A DNA stretch of 48,535 nt from DASYAE01 sp036501535 (GCA_036501535.1 DASYAE010000171.1:1-48535), one strand, 5' to 3'. Numbered from the stretch's first letter, positions 39,672-48,520 are shown. Notes: generated by a model from the sequence alone, not told the origin. Numbers and translations are program-made.

Positions 39672-42215
39672 GTGACCCGAACGCCGGCGCAGCAAGCCGA
39701 AGCGCTGCTTGCGCGCCTGACCACCGCGGAGAAGATCGCCTTCCTGCACCAGCACCAGCCGGCCGTCCCGCGGCTCGGCCTGGCCGCCTTCCACACCGGC
39801 TGCGAGGCCCTGCACGGCGTGGCCTGGCTCGGGACGGCCACGGTCTTCCCGCAGGCGGTCGGGCTCGGCGCGACCTGGGACCGGGACCTGCTGCGCCGGA
39901 TCGGCGCGGCGGTCTCCACCGAGGTGCGCGCCTTCCGCCAGGACACCGCGAACGCGGTGCAGGGGAGCGGCGTGCACGAGAAGCCGTCCATGGTCTCGCT
40001 CAACGTCTGGGCGCCGGTGGTCAACCTGCTGCGCGACCCGCGCTGGGGCCGCAACGAGGAGGGCTACAGCGAGGACCCCTTCGCCACCGCGCAGCTCGCC
40101 GCCGCATACTGCCGCGGCCTGCGCGGCGACCACCCGGCGGTCTGGCGCACCGCCCCGGTGCTCAAGCACTTCCTGGCCTACAACACCGAGACCGACCGCG
40201 ACCTGGTCGACATCCGGCTCAGCGACCGGGACCTGCACGAGTACGAGCTGCCGGCGTTCCGCGGGCCGATCGAGGCGGGTGTCGTGGCCGGCGTGATGCC
40301 CGGCTACAACCTCACCAACGGGATCCCCAACCACGTGCACCCGCTGCTCCGCGCCGCGCTGCGGGCCTGGGACCCGGACCTGGCCGTGTGCTCCGACGCC
40401 CAGGCCCCGTCGAACCTCGTCGAGCGGGAGAAGTACTTCGACACCCACCCCGAGTCGCACGCCGCGGCGCTGAAGGCCGGCGTCGACAGCTTCACCGACA
40501 ACGGCGCCGACCCCGAACCCACCGTCGAGCGGTTCACCGCGGCGCTGGATCAGGGCCTGGTCACCGAGGCGGACATCGACGCGGCGGTCGGCCGGATCCT
40601 GCTGCTGCGCGCCCGGACCGGCGAATTCGCCCCCGAAGACGATCCGTACGCGGGCATCCGCGCGGACGTGATCGACTGCCCCGCGCACCGCGAGCTGGCC
40701 CGGGAGGCCGCCGAGGCCTCCGTGGTGCTGCTGAAGAACGAGGCCGGCGCGCTGCCGCTGACCGCACCGGCGCATTCGACGGACTCGACGGGTTCCGAGG
40801 CTCCGAGCCTGGCCGTCATCGGCCACCTCGGCAGCAGAGTGCTGAGCGACTGGTACTGCGCCACGCTGCCCTACGCGATCAGCATCGCCGACGGGCTCGC
40901 CGCGGAACTCGGCACCGCGCCCGGCTCGTCCGACCGGCTGACGGTCGTCGACGGCGCCGATCTCGTGATGCTGCGCGCGCAGGGGCAGAGGCAGGGGCAC
41001 GGGCAGGGCGCGGTCGGCGCCCGGCCCGTCGAATTCGGCCCGTTCCGGCACCAGGACTGGGGCACCAGCGTCCAGTGCCCGCTGCCGGTGCACACCCTGC
41101 AGTCCCTGGAGAACGGCAGATATCTGACGCTGACCGGGCCCGACGACACGGACATCGAGGCCGCAGCGGCGATGCCGGACGGCTGGTTCGTCAAGGAGCT
41201 GTGGGAGTTCGAGCGCGCCGGTAGCGAGAACAGCGAGAACGGGGACGGCACGTCGGTCCTGCTGCGCTCCAACTCGCCGAAGAGCCGCAAATACGTGCGC
41301 ATCGAACCGGAGACCGGCCGCCTGCTCGCCGACGCCGACGAACCCGCCGCCGCGACCCGCTTCCGCATCGACATAGTCGCCTCGGGCGAGGACGAGGCGA
41401 CCGCCGCGGCGGCCGGCGCCGACCGGGCGATCCTCGTTCTCGGCAACGACCCGCACATCAACGGCCGCGAGACGATCGACCGGGACGGGCTCGCCCTGCC
41501 GGCGCGGCAGGAGCGGCTGCTTCGCGCCGTCGTCGCCGCGAACCCGGAGACGGTGCTGATCCTGGTCTCCAGCTATCCCTACGCGATCGACTGGGCCGCC
41601 AGGCACGTCCCGGCGATCCTGTGGACCTCGCACGGCGGCCAGGAGCTCGGAACCGCCGTCGCGCGAGTGCTGACCGGCCGTCACAACCCGTCCGCGCGCC
41701 TGCCGCAGACCTGGTACGCGGCCTCGGCCGAACTGCCCGACCGCGACGACTATGACATCGCCGGCTCGGGCTGGACCTACCAGTACTCGCGGCGCGAGCA
41801 CCTCTATCCGTTCGGCCATGGGCTTTCCTACGCGGCTTACGAGTACGGCTCCCCGGTGGCCTCGCTGCGCGACGACGGCGCCGGGGCGTTCACAGTAACC
41901 GTCGAATGCCAGGTGACCAACACCGGTGCGGTGGCCGGTAGCGAAATCGCGCAGCTCTACGCCCGGCGGACCGGTCCAGCGGGGCCGGGCACAGGCTCGG
42001 ACCGCGCCCCGCGCCGGCTCGCCGGCTTCGAGCGGATCGAGCTGGCGCCCGGCGAGAAGGCGGCGGTCGCCTTCGAGGTCCCGGCGGGCCGGCTGGCGCG
42101 GTGGGCCGAGGGCCCGGACGGCGGCGCACTCGCCGTCCTGCCCGGCTCATACGAGTTCGCGGTCGGCAGAAGCAGCGCCGATCTCCCGCTTCTCGTGGAT
42201 CTGGAGCTGCCGTGA
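39672..42215 (+). CDS. GH3 beta-glucosidase with a fascin-like domain insertion
   Basis: The 847-residue enzyme has an N-terminal barrel (about 10-330) with KHFLAYNTETDRD and the nucleophile D242 in AVCSDAQAP, and an alpha/beta sandwich domain (starts about 340, VVLLKNEAGALPL). An inserted segment (about 455-570, LQSLENGRYLTLTG ... KYVRIEPETGRLLA) looks like a fascin-type beta-trefoil. The sandwich then resumes (LGNDPHINGRE) and a FnIII-like domain ends the chain. No signal peptide: it works in the cytoplasm, most likely releasing glucose from trimmed xyloglucan oligosaccharides; beta-xylosidase activity is an alternative. GTG 39672 is chosen because GGAAGAG precedes it and the GH3 fold begins there; the open frame upstream runs through the operator. 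Confidence 0.9.
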   Translation: MTRTPAQQAEALLARLTTAEKIAFLHQHQPAVPRLGLAAFHTGCEALHGVAWLGTATVFPQAVGLGATWDRDLLRRIGAAVSTEVRAFRQDTANAVQGSGVHEKPSMVSLNVWAPVVNLLRDPRWGRNEEGYSEDPFATAQLAAAYCRGLRGDHPAVWRTAPVLKHFLAYNTETDRDLVDIRLSDRDLHEYELPAFRGPIEAGVVAGVMPGYNLTNGIPNHVHPLLRAALRAWDPDLAVCSDAQAPSNLVEREKYFDTHPESHAAALKAGVDSFTDNGADPEPTVERFTAALDQGLVTEADIDAAVGRILLLRARTGEFAPEDDPYAGIRADVIDCPAHRELAREAAEASVVLLKNEAGALPLTAPAHSTDSTGSEAPSLAVIGHLGSRVLSDWYCATLPYAISIADGLAAELGTAPGSSDRLTVVDGADLVMLRAQGQRQGHGQGAVGARPVEFGPFRHQDWGTSVQCPLPVHTLQSLENGRYLTLTGPDDTDIEAAAAMPDGWFVKELWEFERAGSENSENGDGTSVLLRSNSPKSRKYVRIEPETGRLLADADEPAAATRFRIDIVASGEDEATAAAAGADRAILVLGNDPHINGRETIDRDGLALPARQERLLRAVVAANPETVLILVSSYPYAIDWAARHVPAILWTSHGGQELGTAVARVLTGRHNPSARLPQTWYAASAELPDRDDYDIAGSGWTYQYSRREHLYPFGHGLSYAAYEYGSPVASLRDDGAGAFTVTVECQVTNTGAVAGSEIAQLYARRTGPAGPGTGSDRAPRRLAGFERIELAPGEKAAVAFEVPAGRLARWAEGPDGGALAVLPGSYEFAVGRSSADLPLLVDLELP

Positions 42216-43702
42216 CCCGGACGCCCGAGGACTTCCTGCGCGGGGCTCAGGAGACGATCGCGGCTGGCCCGTACCGCGCCGACTGGGAATCCCTGGCCGG
42301 CTACACCGTCCCGGACTGGTTCCGCGACGCCAAGTTCGGCATCTTCGTGCACTGGGGCCCGTACTGCGTGCCCGCGCACGGCAACGAGTGGTACTCGCGC
42401 AACATGTACCAGGCGGCCGAACCGGAGTTCGCCTACCACCGGCAGACCTTCGGCCCGCAGAGCGAGTTCGGCTACAAGGACTTCATCCCGCAGCTCACCG
42501 GCGAGGACTTCGACCCCGACGGCTGGGCGGCGCTCTTCCGCGAGGCCGGCGCGCAATACGTGGTGCCGGTCGCGGAGCACCACGACGGCTTCGCGATGTA
42601 CCAGACCGAGCTGAACCCGTGGAACGCAGCCGCGATGGGCCCGAAGCGGGACGTGATCGGCGAGCTGGCGGCGGCCGTGCGGCGCCGGTCGATGGTCTTC
42701 GGCCTCTCCACCCACCGGGCCGAGCACTGGTGGTTCATGAACGGCGGCACGGCGTTCGACTCGGACGTGCGCGACCCGCGCTACGCGCAGTTCTACGGCC
42801 CGGCGCAGTCCAAGGAGGTGCCGCCGGACCCGGCGTTCCTCGAGGACTGGATGGCCCGCACGACTGAGCTGATCGGGCGATACGAGCCGCAGCTGGTCTA
42901 CTTCGACTGGTGGATCCACCGGCCGGCCTTCCAGCCCTACCTGCCAAGAATCGCAGCGTACTACTACAACCTGCTGGCGGCGCGAGGCCGAGGCCCGGTT
43001 TTGGCCTACAAGAGCGAGGCGTTCCCACCCGGCACCGCGGTCGCCGACATCGAGCGCGGCGGCAGCGCCGGTCTGCGCCCGGACCCGTGGCAGGCCTGCA
43101 CCTCGGTCTCGCACACCTCCTGGTGCTACGTCGAAGACCACGAATACAAGACCGCCGCCGACCTGCTCGGCACGCTCGCCGACACGGTCGCCAAGAACGG
43201 CAGCCTCCTGCTGAACGTCGGCCCCAAAGCCGACGGCACCATCCCCGTGCCGGAGGCCGACCTGCTCAAGGCGATAGGCGCCTGGCTCACCGTGAACGGC
43301 GAGGCGATCTACGGCACCCGCCCCTGGACCGTCTTCGGCGAGGGCCCCGCCAAGCCGGCCGAGGGCCAGTTCAGCGAGCGCGGACGCGCCCCCTACGGCC
43401 CGGCCGACCTGCGCTTCACCACCCGCGACAAGCACCTCTACGTGATCGCACTGGCCGCGCCGGACAGTCACACCGGCAACGGCCGCATCGAAGTGCGCTC
43501 CCTCGGCTCCGACCTCACCCTCTATCAGGACTCGATCGCCCGCGTCGAACTGCTCGGCCACACCCACGAGTTCGCGCCCAGGCCCCTGGAGTTCGAGCGC
43601 GGCCCGCACGCCCTGTCGGTCCGCCTGCCGGACGACTGGCCCACGGCCGCCGAGGCCACCTCAGCCCCGCTGATGCCGGTCCTGAAGATCACGCCCGGCT
43701 GA
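42212..43702 (+). CDS. GH29 alpha-L-fucosidase
   Basis: The 496-residue enzyme has a GH29 barrel (about 25-350): GIFVHWGPYCVPAHGNEWYS, the substrate pair HHDG (123-126), and the nucleophile D232 in LVYFDWW. A C-terminal beta-sandwich follows. There is no signal peptide, so it is intracellular. Its GTG overlaps the GH3 stop (GTGA), so the two are coupled and share the repressed promoter. In this locus it should remove alpha-1,2-fucose from fucosylated xyloglucan side chains, the step that exposes galactose for GH42. Other fucosides cannot be excluded. Confidence 0.92.
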   Translation: MTRTPEDFLRGAQETIAAGPYRADWESLAGYTVPDWFRDAKFGIFVHWGPYCVPAHGNEWYSRNMYQAAEPEFAYHRQTFGPQSEFGYKDFIPQLTGEDFDPDGWAALFREAGAQYVVPVAEHHDGFAMYQTELNPWNAAAMGPKRDVIGELAAAVRRRSMVFGLSTHRAEHWWFMNGGTAFDSDVRDPRYAQFYGPAQSKEVPPDPAFLEDWMARTTELIGRYEPQLVYFDWWIHRPAFQPYLPRIAAYYYNLLAARGRGPVLAYKSEAFPPGTAVADIERGGSAGLRPDPWQACTSVSHTSWCYVEDHEYKTAADLLGTLADTVAKNGSLLLNVGPKADGTIPVPEADLLKAIGAWLTVNGEAIYGTRPWTVFGEGPAKPAEGQFSERGRAPYGPADLRFTTRDKHLYVIALAAPDSHTGNGRIEVRSLGSDLTLYQDSIARVELLGHTHEFAPRPLEFERGPHALSVRLPDDWPTAAEATSAPLMPVLKITPG

Positions 43703-43860
43703 CCGGCGGGCGCCGAAGGTCCCCGCCCCCGCCTCCTCCCACTCCGCCCTCACCCACTCCGCCCATCGCAACCGTCTGTGTCTTTCTCACCCATCCGGCT
43801 GATCGGCCGCCCCCGTGCGAGTAGCCTGGCCTCCTCGCCGGTGCATGCATAACCTCAGGG

Positions 43861-43878
43861 TCTGTACACTCTGTACAC
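43861..43878 (+). repeat. 9-bp direct repeat before the Nudix gene
   Basis: TCTGTACAC occurs twice in tandem, creating two overlapping TACACT -10-like boxes about 55-65 bases before the Nudix start. It may be a promoter or an operator. Confidence 0.45.
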
Positions 43879-43931
43879 TCCACGCGGGCGCGACCGGACG
43901 GGCCACCCGGGGATCGACGGCAGGAGGACCG

Positions 43932-44540
43932 ATGTCGCAGGTCGACGCGGCGGCCACAGCCGAGCCTGAACCCGAACCCGAACCCGGGCCGAAGCCCAGG
44001 GCGAGGTCGAAGGCGAAGCGCAGCGCCGGCATCCTGCTCTTCGAGCTGCGCGGCGGCGAGCTCGAGGTGCTGCTAGTCCACCCCGGCGGCCCGTTCTGGG
44101 CCCGCCGAGACCCGGGCGTCTGGTCGATCCCGAAGGGCGAGTACGGCGACGAGGAGGACCCGCGCGCCGCGGCCCTGCGCGAGTTCGCGGAGGAGACCGG
44201 CTCGAGGCTCGAGTCGTCGCGGGCCCCGGACGCCGAGCCCGGCCCCCCGGACCTGATCCCGCTCGGCGGCGTCAAGCAGCGCAACGGAAAGCTCGTCACC
44301 GCCTGGGCCGCCCGCGGCTCCTTCGACGTCGGCACGCTCTCCAGCAACACCTTCCAGCTGGAATGGCCCAAAGGCGCCGGCGTGCGCGAGTTCCCGGAGG
44401 TCGACCGGGCCGGCTGGTTCCGCCCCGCCGAGGCCCGCCGCAAGCTCGTCCCCGCCCAAGCGGAGTTCGTCGACCGCCTCATCGCCGCACTGCGCGAAGC
44501 CGGCCACGAGATCGCCGACCCCGCCCCGTCCGCCGAGTGA
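43932..44540 (+). CDS. Nudix hydrolase
   Basis: The 202-residue protein has a disordered start with an Glu-Pro repeat (EPEPEPEPGPKP), then a Nudix domain. The box GX5EX7REUXEEXGU is met from G69 to G90 (GEYGDEEDPRAAALREFAEE) with the catalytic Glu pair E87-E88. The flanking RSAGILLFELRGGELEVLLVHPGG and PGVWSIPKG identify the subfamily that often acts on ADP-ribose, diadenosine or inositol polyphosphates. ATG 43932 follows AGGAGG. It is monocistronic and not obviously linked to the sugar locus. Confidence 0.9.
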   Translation: MSQVDAAATAEPEPEPEPGPKPRARSKAKRSAGILLFELRGGELEVLLVHPGGPFWARRDPGVWSIPKGEYGDEEDPRAAALREFAEETGSRLESSRAPDAEPGPPDLIPLGGVKQRNGKLVTAWAARGSFDVGTLSSNTFQLEWPKGAGVREFPEVDRAGWFRPAEARRKLVPAQAEFVDRLIAALREAGHEIADPAPSAE

Positions 44541-44580
44541 GGCCCCGGCGCACCGCCGCCGGCGATTCCCCGACCGGCCA

Positions 44581-45581
44581 TCACCGGATCACGTCGGTCG
44601 TGAAGTCCTGCGGGCGGTTCGCATCCAAAGCCGTGGCATCGCCGAGCAGGCCGGTCAGGCCTCCCTGCGCAGAGACGTCCGCGGGCAACGGCCCCACCAC
44701 CGACACGCACAGGTGCCAACCGTCGGCAAGGTTCTCGCACCGAACGGAGCCGCCCACGCTGAACGCCGGACCGGAGCTCTGCGGGGTGCCCGCGACGAGA
44801 CTGCCTCCCACGCTGATCCCGTCCGAAAGCGCGAAAAGGATCTCCGTGCGGGCCTCGACGAACTCGATCTCGTAGTTCGACGATCCGAGCCGGTCCAAGC
44901 CGATGTTCAGCGCCTGCGCGCCGGCAAAGCCCAGACCTGAGGGCAGCCGGCTGAAGTAGAACGGCTGCGGAACGCCCTGTGAGCTGACCGCCACCGAGTC
45001 CGCGAGTGTGACCATCTCCGCGGTCACATTCGCATCCGGCCCGAACCGGTCCGTCAGCACGATCTCGCGGCCGGCGCCGTCCCGCCACGTCAGCGTCGCG
45101 CCTACCGGGCCCCCTCGCCGAGCGACGAATCGCCCTGGGTCGTGACGCGGAGGCTGATCGTGTTCGTCCCCACGCCGGCCGAATAACCCTGGTATTGCAC
45201 GAAGTCCGTGTCGCCTGATCCCTCATCCTCAGTCATGGCGTACCCGGACGGCACGTCGCCGAGAACCACGCGTATTGAGACCGGATCGCCGTGCTCGGTC
45301 AGCGGAACGGACGTCAGCGGGAACGACGTCGCCGGCGAGCCGGGCGTGGTGACAATACCGTGAGTCGCCGGCGGCAGGAGCGCGGCGGCCAGAGCACCAG
45401 CCATGACAACTGCGACAGCCGCGACACCCACACCGGCCTTTGTCGCCCGCCGGATACGCAGAGCGCGCTCCCCGGACGCGCGCGCCGCCGGGACGTCCAA
45501 CGAACTGGCCGGCCCCGGCCGCTCGGCAAGCATCGCGAGCCCTTCGCGCAGCGTCCTGAAATCATCGGTTTCGATTGACAA
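44581..45581 (-). pseudogene. frameshifted membrane partner of the second SigE-family sigma factor
   Basis: Frame 1 starts at TTG 45581 (AAGGAG 8 bases before) and encodes a cytoplasmic N-terminus (SIETDDFRTLREGLAMLAER), one TM helix (AGVGVAAVAVVMAGALAAALL) and the start of an outer domain, then stops at 45102. A second frame continues without stops from just before that point (GATLTWRDGAGREIVLTDRF) to 44581 with good coding character. The break lies at a GGGCCCCC run (45107-45114); one missing base would restore a protein of about 333 residues. It has the same layout as the sigma partner at 14465-15304. This may be a sequencing error, a true mutation or, less likely, recoding. Confidence 0.7.
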
Positions 45582-45613
45582 GGTATGAACTCCTTTCCGT
45601 CCGGCGGACCGGT

Positions 45614-46159
45614 CTAGCGGGCGGCGCGGCGGGGCGCGAGCCTGCGGCGCAGCGCAGCGGGGCCGCGCGCGGTCTGGCTCTTCACCGTCCCGGCCGAGCA
45701 GTGCAGCGCCGCCGCGGTCTCCTCGACGGAGAGGTCGCAGTAGAAGCGCAGGACGACCGCGGCGCGCTGCCGCGGCGGAATGGCGGCCAGCGCGTCCCCC
45801 AGATCGAGCCCGAGGTCGAGATCGCGGCCGGCCCCCGCCCCCACCCCCGCGGCGCCGCCGGCCGGGTTCTCGCTGCCGTCCCGGTCCTGGAACAGCGTCA
45901 CCCGCCTCCACCACGGCGAGCGCTGCTCGGACAGGAAGGTGTTGACCACGATCGCCCGGACGTACCCGTCGAGGTTCTCGCTGTCGCGGGCCCGCCGCCA
46001 GTTGATGTAGAGCTTTGTGATCGAGGTCTGCACCAGGTCGTCGGCCCGGTGCCAGTCCTGGCAGAGCAGGAAGGCGATCTTGCGCAGCCACGCCGACTTC
46101 GCCACGACGTATTCGGTGTACCCATCGGCGACGCTCTGACCTGGGTCTTCATCCGTCAC
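45614..46159 (-). CDS. SigE-family ECF RNA polymerase sigma factor
   Basis: A 181-residue sigma factor with region 2 (WLRKIAFLLCQDWHRADDLVQTSITKLYINW) and region 4 (IPPRQRAAVVLRFYCDLSVEETAAALHCSAGTVKSQTARG). A Gly/Ala-rich stretch of about 15 residues replaces part of the linker. GTG 46159 follows GGAGG; the longer open frame to 46243 passes through the promoter. Its membrane partner follows 32 bases downstream and is frameshifted. The ending (TARGPAALRRRL) differs from the usual TARAL but keeps the helix. Confidence 0.88.
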   Translation of the reverse strand: MTDEDPGQSVADGYTEYVVAKSAWLRKIAFLLCQDWHRADDLVQTSITKLYINWRRARDSENLDGYVRAIVVNTFLSEQRSPWWRRVTLFQDRDGSENPAGGAAGVGAGAGRDLDLGLDLGDALAAIPPRQRAAVVLRFYCDLSVEETAAALHCSAGTVKSQTARGPAALRRRLAPRRAAR

Positions 46160-46204
46160 GCGGTCCTCCCACCGGTTGTCGGACTTCGCCTGCGCCCCTC
46201 TAAC

Positions 46205-46228
46205 GCCGCAAGCGGCGCCCGAGGTTGC
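46205..46228 (-). promoter_or_regulatory. putative ECF promoter (GCAACC-N14-CGGC)
   Basis: GCAACC (46228-46223) and CGGC (46208-46205) on the minus strand, 14 bases apart, about 45 bases before the sigma start. The same -35 box and spacing precede the other SigE-family gene. Confidence 0.45.
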
Positions 46229-46258
46229 ACCAAAGTCCGCCACTGGCGCGAGACCGCG

Positions 46259-47164
46259 TCAGGGCATCCGCACAGTCCGCAGAAAGGCAGGCAGCAGCCA
46301 GGGCCGGCGCCCCCAGACGCGGATCGACCCGGTGAGCGCGGCCCCAAAGTGGCCGAGCCGATGGAAGAGCACGAGGTCGAGCGCACCAGGTCGAAAGAAC
46401 ACGCGCACGTCGTTGTCCCGCGCAGGTTCCTCCACACAGACGCGGCCATTCTCCAAGACAATCGCAACAGGCCGGGTATATGCGGACCGGAACTCGACCG
46501 CAATGCGTCCCGGACGTGGCGCGGCGCCGTCATCGAGGACCGCACCAACGCCGTTACGGCAGATTTCAACGAGGAAGAGCTCGAAGAACAACGCAGCGTA
46601 CTGCTGCGGAACATCCCAGGGCACATGCACGGCGCGAGCAATGTCGCGGCCGTGCAACATCAACTCATTGGTCAAATGAGCGAGCACGCCGGCCAGAGGC
46701 AATCGCGACCCGCCGAGCCACGTGACGACCCGCTCCGGATCAGCGGAGGCGGTCAGATCGAGCACCTGCCCGATCGAGTCGGTCAACCGCTCGGCCACCA
46801 CGCGCGGGCGCCGCTCAGGGTAACCCTCCAGCATGGCTGCATTGATGCCGCCGTGGATGTTGTAAACCGTGGTGCGCAACAGGTTCTCCGCGGTGCCGGC
46901 CACGGGCATCGGCATCGGCTCATCCAAGGGAGCGGTCAGCGCGGTGTAGTTCCACGCGATGGCGGTCACATGCGCGGCAGTGTCCATCACCGTCCAGTCG
47001 GCCGTCGCGGCAGCATCCGGATCAGGCGCGCCCACAACCAGCGAGGCAAAACGGTCGCCGACATCCTTGACCGCCGCCCGCGCGGCCGCCCAGTTCTCCG
47101 CCGTGACCCGGCTCGCCGCACCGACACGCCGCGCGGTTCTGGTCCCGCTCCCGCTCCCGCCCAT
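46259..47164 (-). CDS. maleylpyruvate isomerase (MDMPI/DinB-like) family protein
   Basis: The 301-residue protein has a four-helix DinB/MDMPI metal-binding fold: WTVMDTAAHVTAIAWNY supplies the first His, and LAHLTNELMLHGRDIAR the later pair. A C-terminal domain of SCP-2 type is likely (EFRSAYTRPVAIVLENGRVCVE). Relatives are mycothiol-dependent enzymes that isomerise or detoxify small molecules; mycothiol is the main thiol of actinomycetes. ATG 47164 follows AGGAGGG. The frame is open a little further upstream. Confidence 0.78.
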   Translation of the reverse strand: MGGSGSGTRTARRVGAASRVTAENWAAARAAVKDVGDRFASLVVGAPDPDAAATADWTVMDTAAHVTAIAWNYTALTAPLDEPMPMPVAGTAENLLRTTVYNIHGGINAAMLEGYPERRPRVVAERLTDSIGQVLDLTASADPERVVTWLGGSRLPLAGVLAHLTNELMLHGRDIARAVHVPWDVPQQYAALFFELFLVEICRNGVGAVLDDGAAPRPGRIAVEFRSAYTRPVAIVLENGRVCVEEPARDNDVRVFFRPGALDLVLFHRLGHFGAALTGSIRVWGRRPWLLPAFLRTVRMP

Positions 47165-47339
47165 ACGACGCCCTCCTGCCGCTCGCCCCGACCCCGGGTA
47201 CAAGCATGCCAGCAGGGCCGATATCGCGGCCTCTCACCACGTGCCGGGCCGAATCGAAGCCCTGCCGCCGCCACCCCCGCCCCGCGGTCTGCACGAAATA
47301 CCGCCCCTTCGGGCACTCCCGAGCTTGTCAGGGCTCTCT

Positions 47340-48365
47340 ATGATGACACCGGAGATTGCCGACTTCGCAGTCGGCGGATCGGGGGCGGACCCAATGGCCG
47401 TGGAAATCGAGAACGTCCAGAAACTGATGGGCTGGCTGGCGCAGGACAGCCCCGTGCGATCCTCGGTGACCTCCACCGACATGCTGGCGCAGAAGCTGGC
47501 CACGGTGGTCTTCCAGGGCGACGCGCAGTGGGCGGATCACCCCGACCAGGTCGACAGCTACCGCGACACGCTGAACACCTGGTTCTCCACCGACAGCGGC
47601 AACGAGCAGCAATTCACCACACTGACCGCGCAGGACGCGGACCCGGCCGCATTCGTCGACTGGTTTCTGACGGTGGTCACCGAGTGGGAGTCCCAGGCCG
47701 GAGCCGGAGGCCAGCAGCCCAATCCGCAAGACGGCGCGGACTCGCCGAACGCCGAGCCGGGCCGGTACTCCGAACCGGCCAGAGATGACAACTACGGCCT
47801 CACCTACCGCTACGACAACCGCGACGGCGTCTACCAGTGGTACGACGAGGCCGCCCAGAAATGGCAGGACCAGGCCTGGGCCGACCAGCAGCACGCAGCC
47901 GCCGCGACCGGCCCGGCCGCCCAGTCCGAGCACCAGCCCCAATCCCAGCCTCAGTCCCAGCCCCACACACCCGCGACCGAATCTCACTCGCCCACCACCG
48001 AGCGAGAGCCCGCATGGGACGAGAACTGGAACATGTTCTACCGCGTCGACGCCGACGGCACATACCAGTTCGCCGACGCGGCGACCCCGGGCGACAAGGC
48101 CTCCGGCTGCAGCAACACGTGGCTCACTCAGGACCAAGTCGTCGCCCGCACCACCACAGGCCAAGCTACAGACCATGCCCCGGCGCCGACGCAACACCAG
48201 CCCGCAGCCGCAGACGCTCACGCCGCAGCCGCCGAAGCCCTGCACGCCCACATGCTCGCGGCCGTCGGATCAGCCTTCGAATCCAATCCGGCGCTCCAGG
48301 ACACCCTGACCGACGAGCACATCAGATCAGTCCTCGCCGACGTGGCCAAAGAAGTGATCGGCTGA
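47340..48365 (+). CDS. hypothetical protein with two aromatic Tyr/Trp repeats
   Basis: The 341-residue protein has a helical, acidic N-terminus (about 1-135, ENVQKLMGWLAQDSP, FVDWFLTVVTEWESQ), then two similar short units, YGLTYRYDNRDGVYQWYDEA and WNMFYRVDADGTYQFADA, separated by a Gln/Pro/Ser/His-rich linker, and a helical C-terminus (AAAEALHAHMLAAVGSAFE ... VLADVAKEVI). No signal peptide or TM segment is present. The aromatic units recall OCRE- or WW-like peptides but I cannot name a family. Divergent from the MDMPI gene. An ATG at 47394 is an alternative start; no strong ribosome site precedes either. Confidence 0.65.
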   Translation: MMTPEIADFAVGGSGADPMAVEIENVQKLMGWLAQDSPVRSSVTSTDMLAQKLATVVFQGDAQWADHPDQVDSYRDTLNTWFSTDSGNEQQFTTLTAQDADPAAFVDWFLTVVTEWESQAGAGGQQPNPQDGADSPNAEPGRYSEPARDDNYGLTYRYDNRDGVYQWYDEAAQKWQDQAWADQQHAAAATGPAAQSEHQPQSQPQSQPHTPATESHSPTTEREPAWDENWNMFYRVDADGTYQFADAATPGDKASGCSNTWLTQDQVVARTTTGQATDHAPAPTQHQPAAADAHAAAAEALHAHMLAAVGSAFESNPALQDTLTDEHIRSVLADVAKEVIG

Positions 48366-48481
48366 CCGCACGCACATCTGCGAAGCCGAACCGCCAGATT
48401 CCGCACGGCTCCCGACCTGGCTCAATTCAGTGTGCACCTCGGCGGTCGACCCGGCTGCCCCGACGCAGGCGACACAACGAA

Positions 48482-48520
48482 GCTGCTCTTGCGCGGGAGC
48501 GGAGCGAGCACAAGAGCAGC
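48482..48520 (+). terminator. hairpin near the window end
   Basis: A perfect 10-bp stem, GCTGCTCTTG (48482-48491) with CAAGAGCAGC (48511-48520) and a 19-base loop, 116 bases after the last gene. It could be a terminator or a dispersed palindrome. Confidence 0.45.

Noticed and set aside
39699..39708. Further operator copy inside GH3 (GAAGCGCTGC)
   Set aside because: Only one half-site matches and it lies in coding sequence after the start codon.
45102..45120. Programmed -1 ribosomal frameshift in the sigma partner
   Set aside because: The run GAGGGGGCCC does not form a canonical X-XXY-YYZ slippery site in the reading frame and no obvious downstream structure was found; mutation or sequencing error is simpler.
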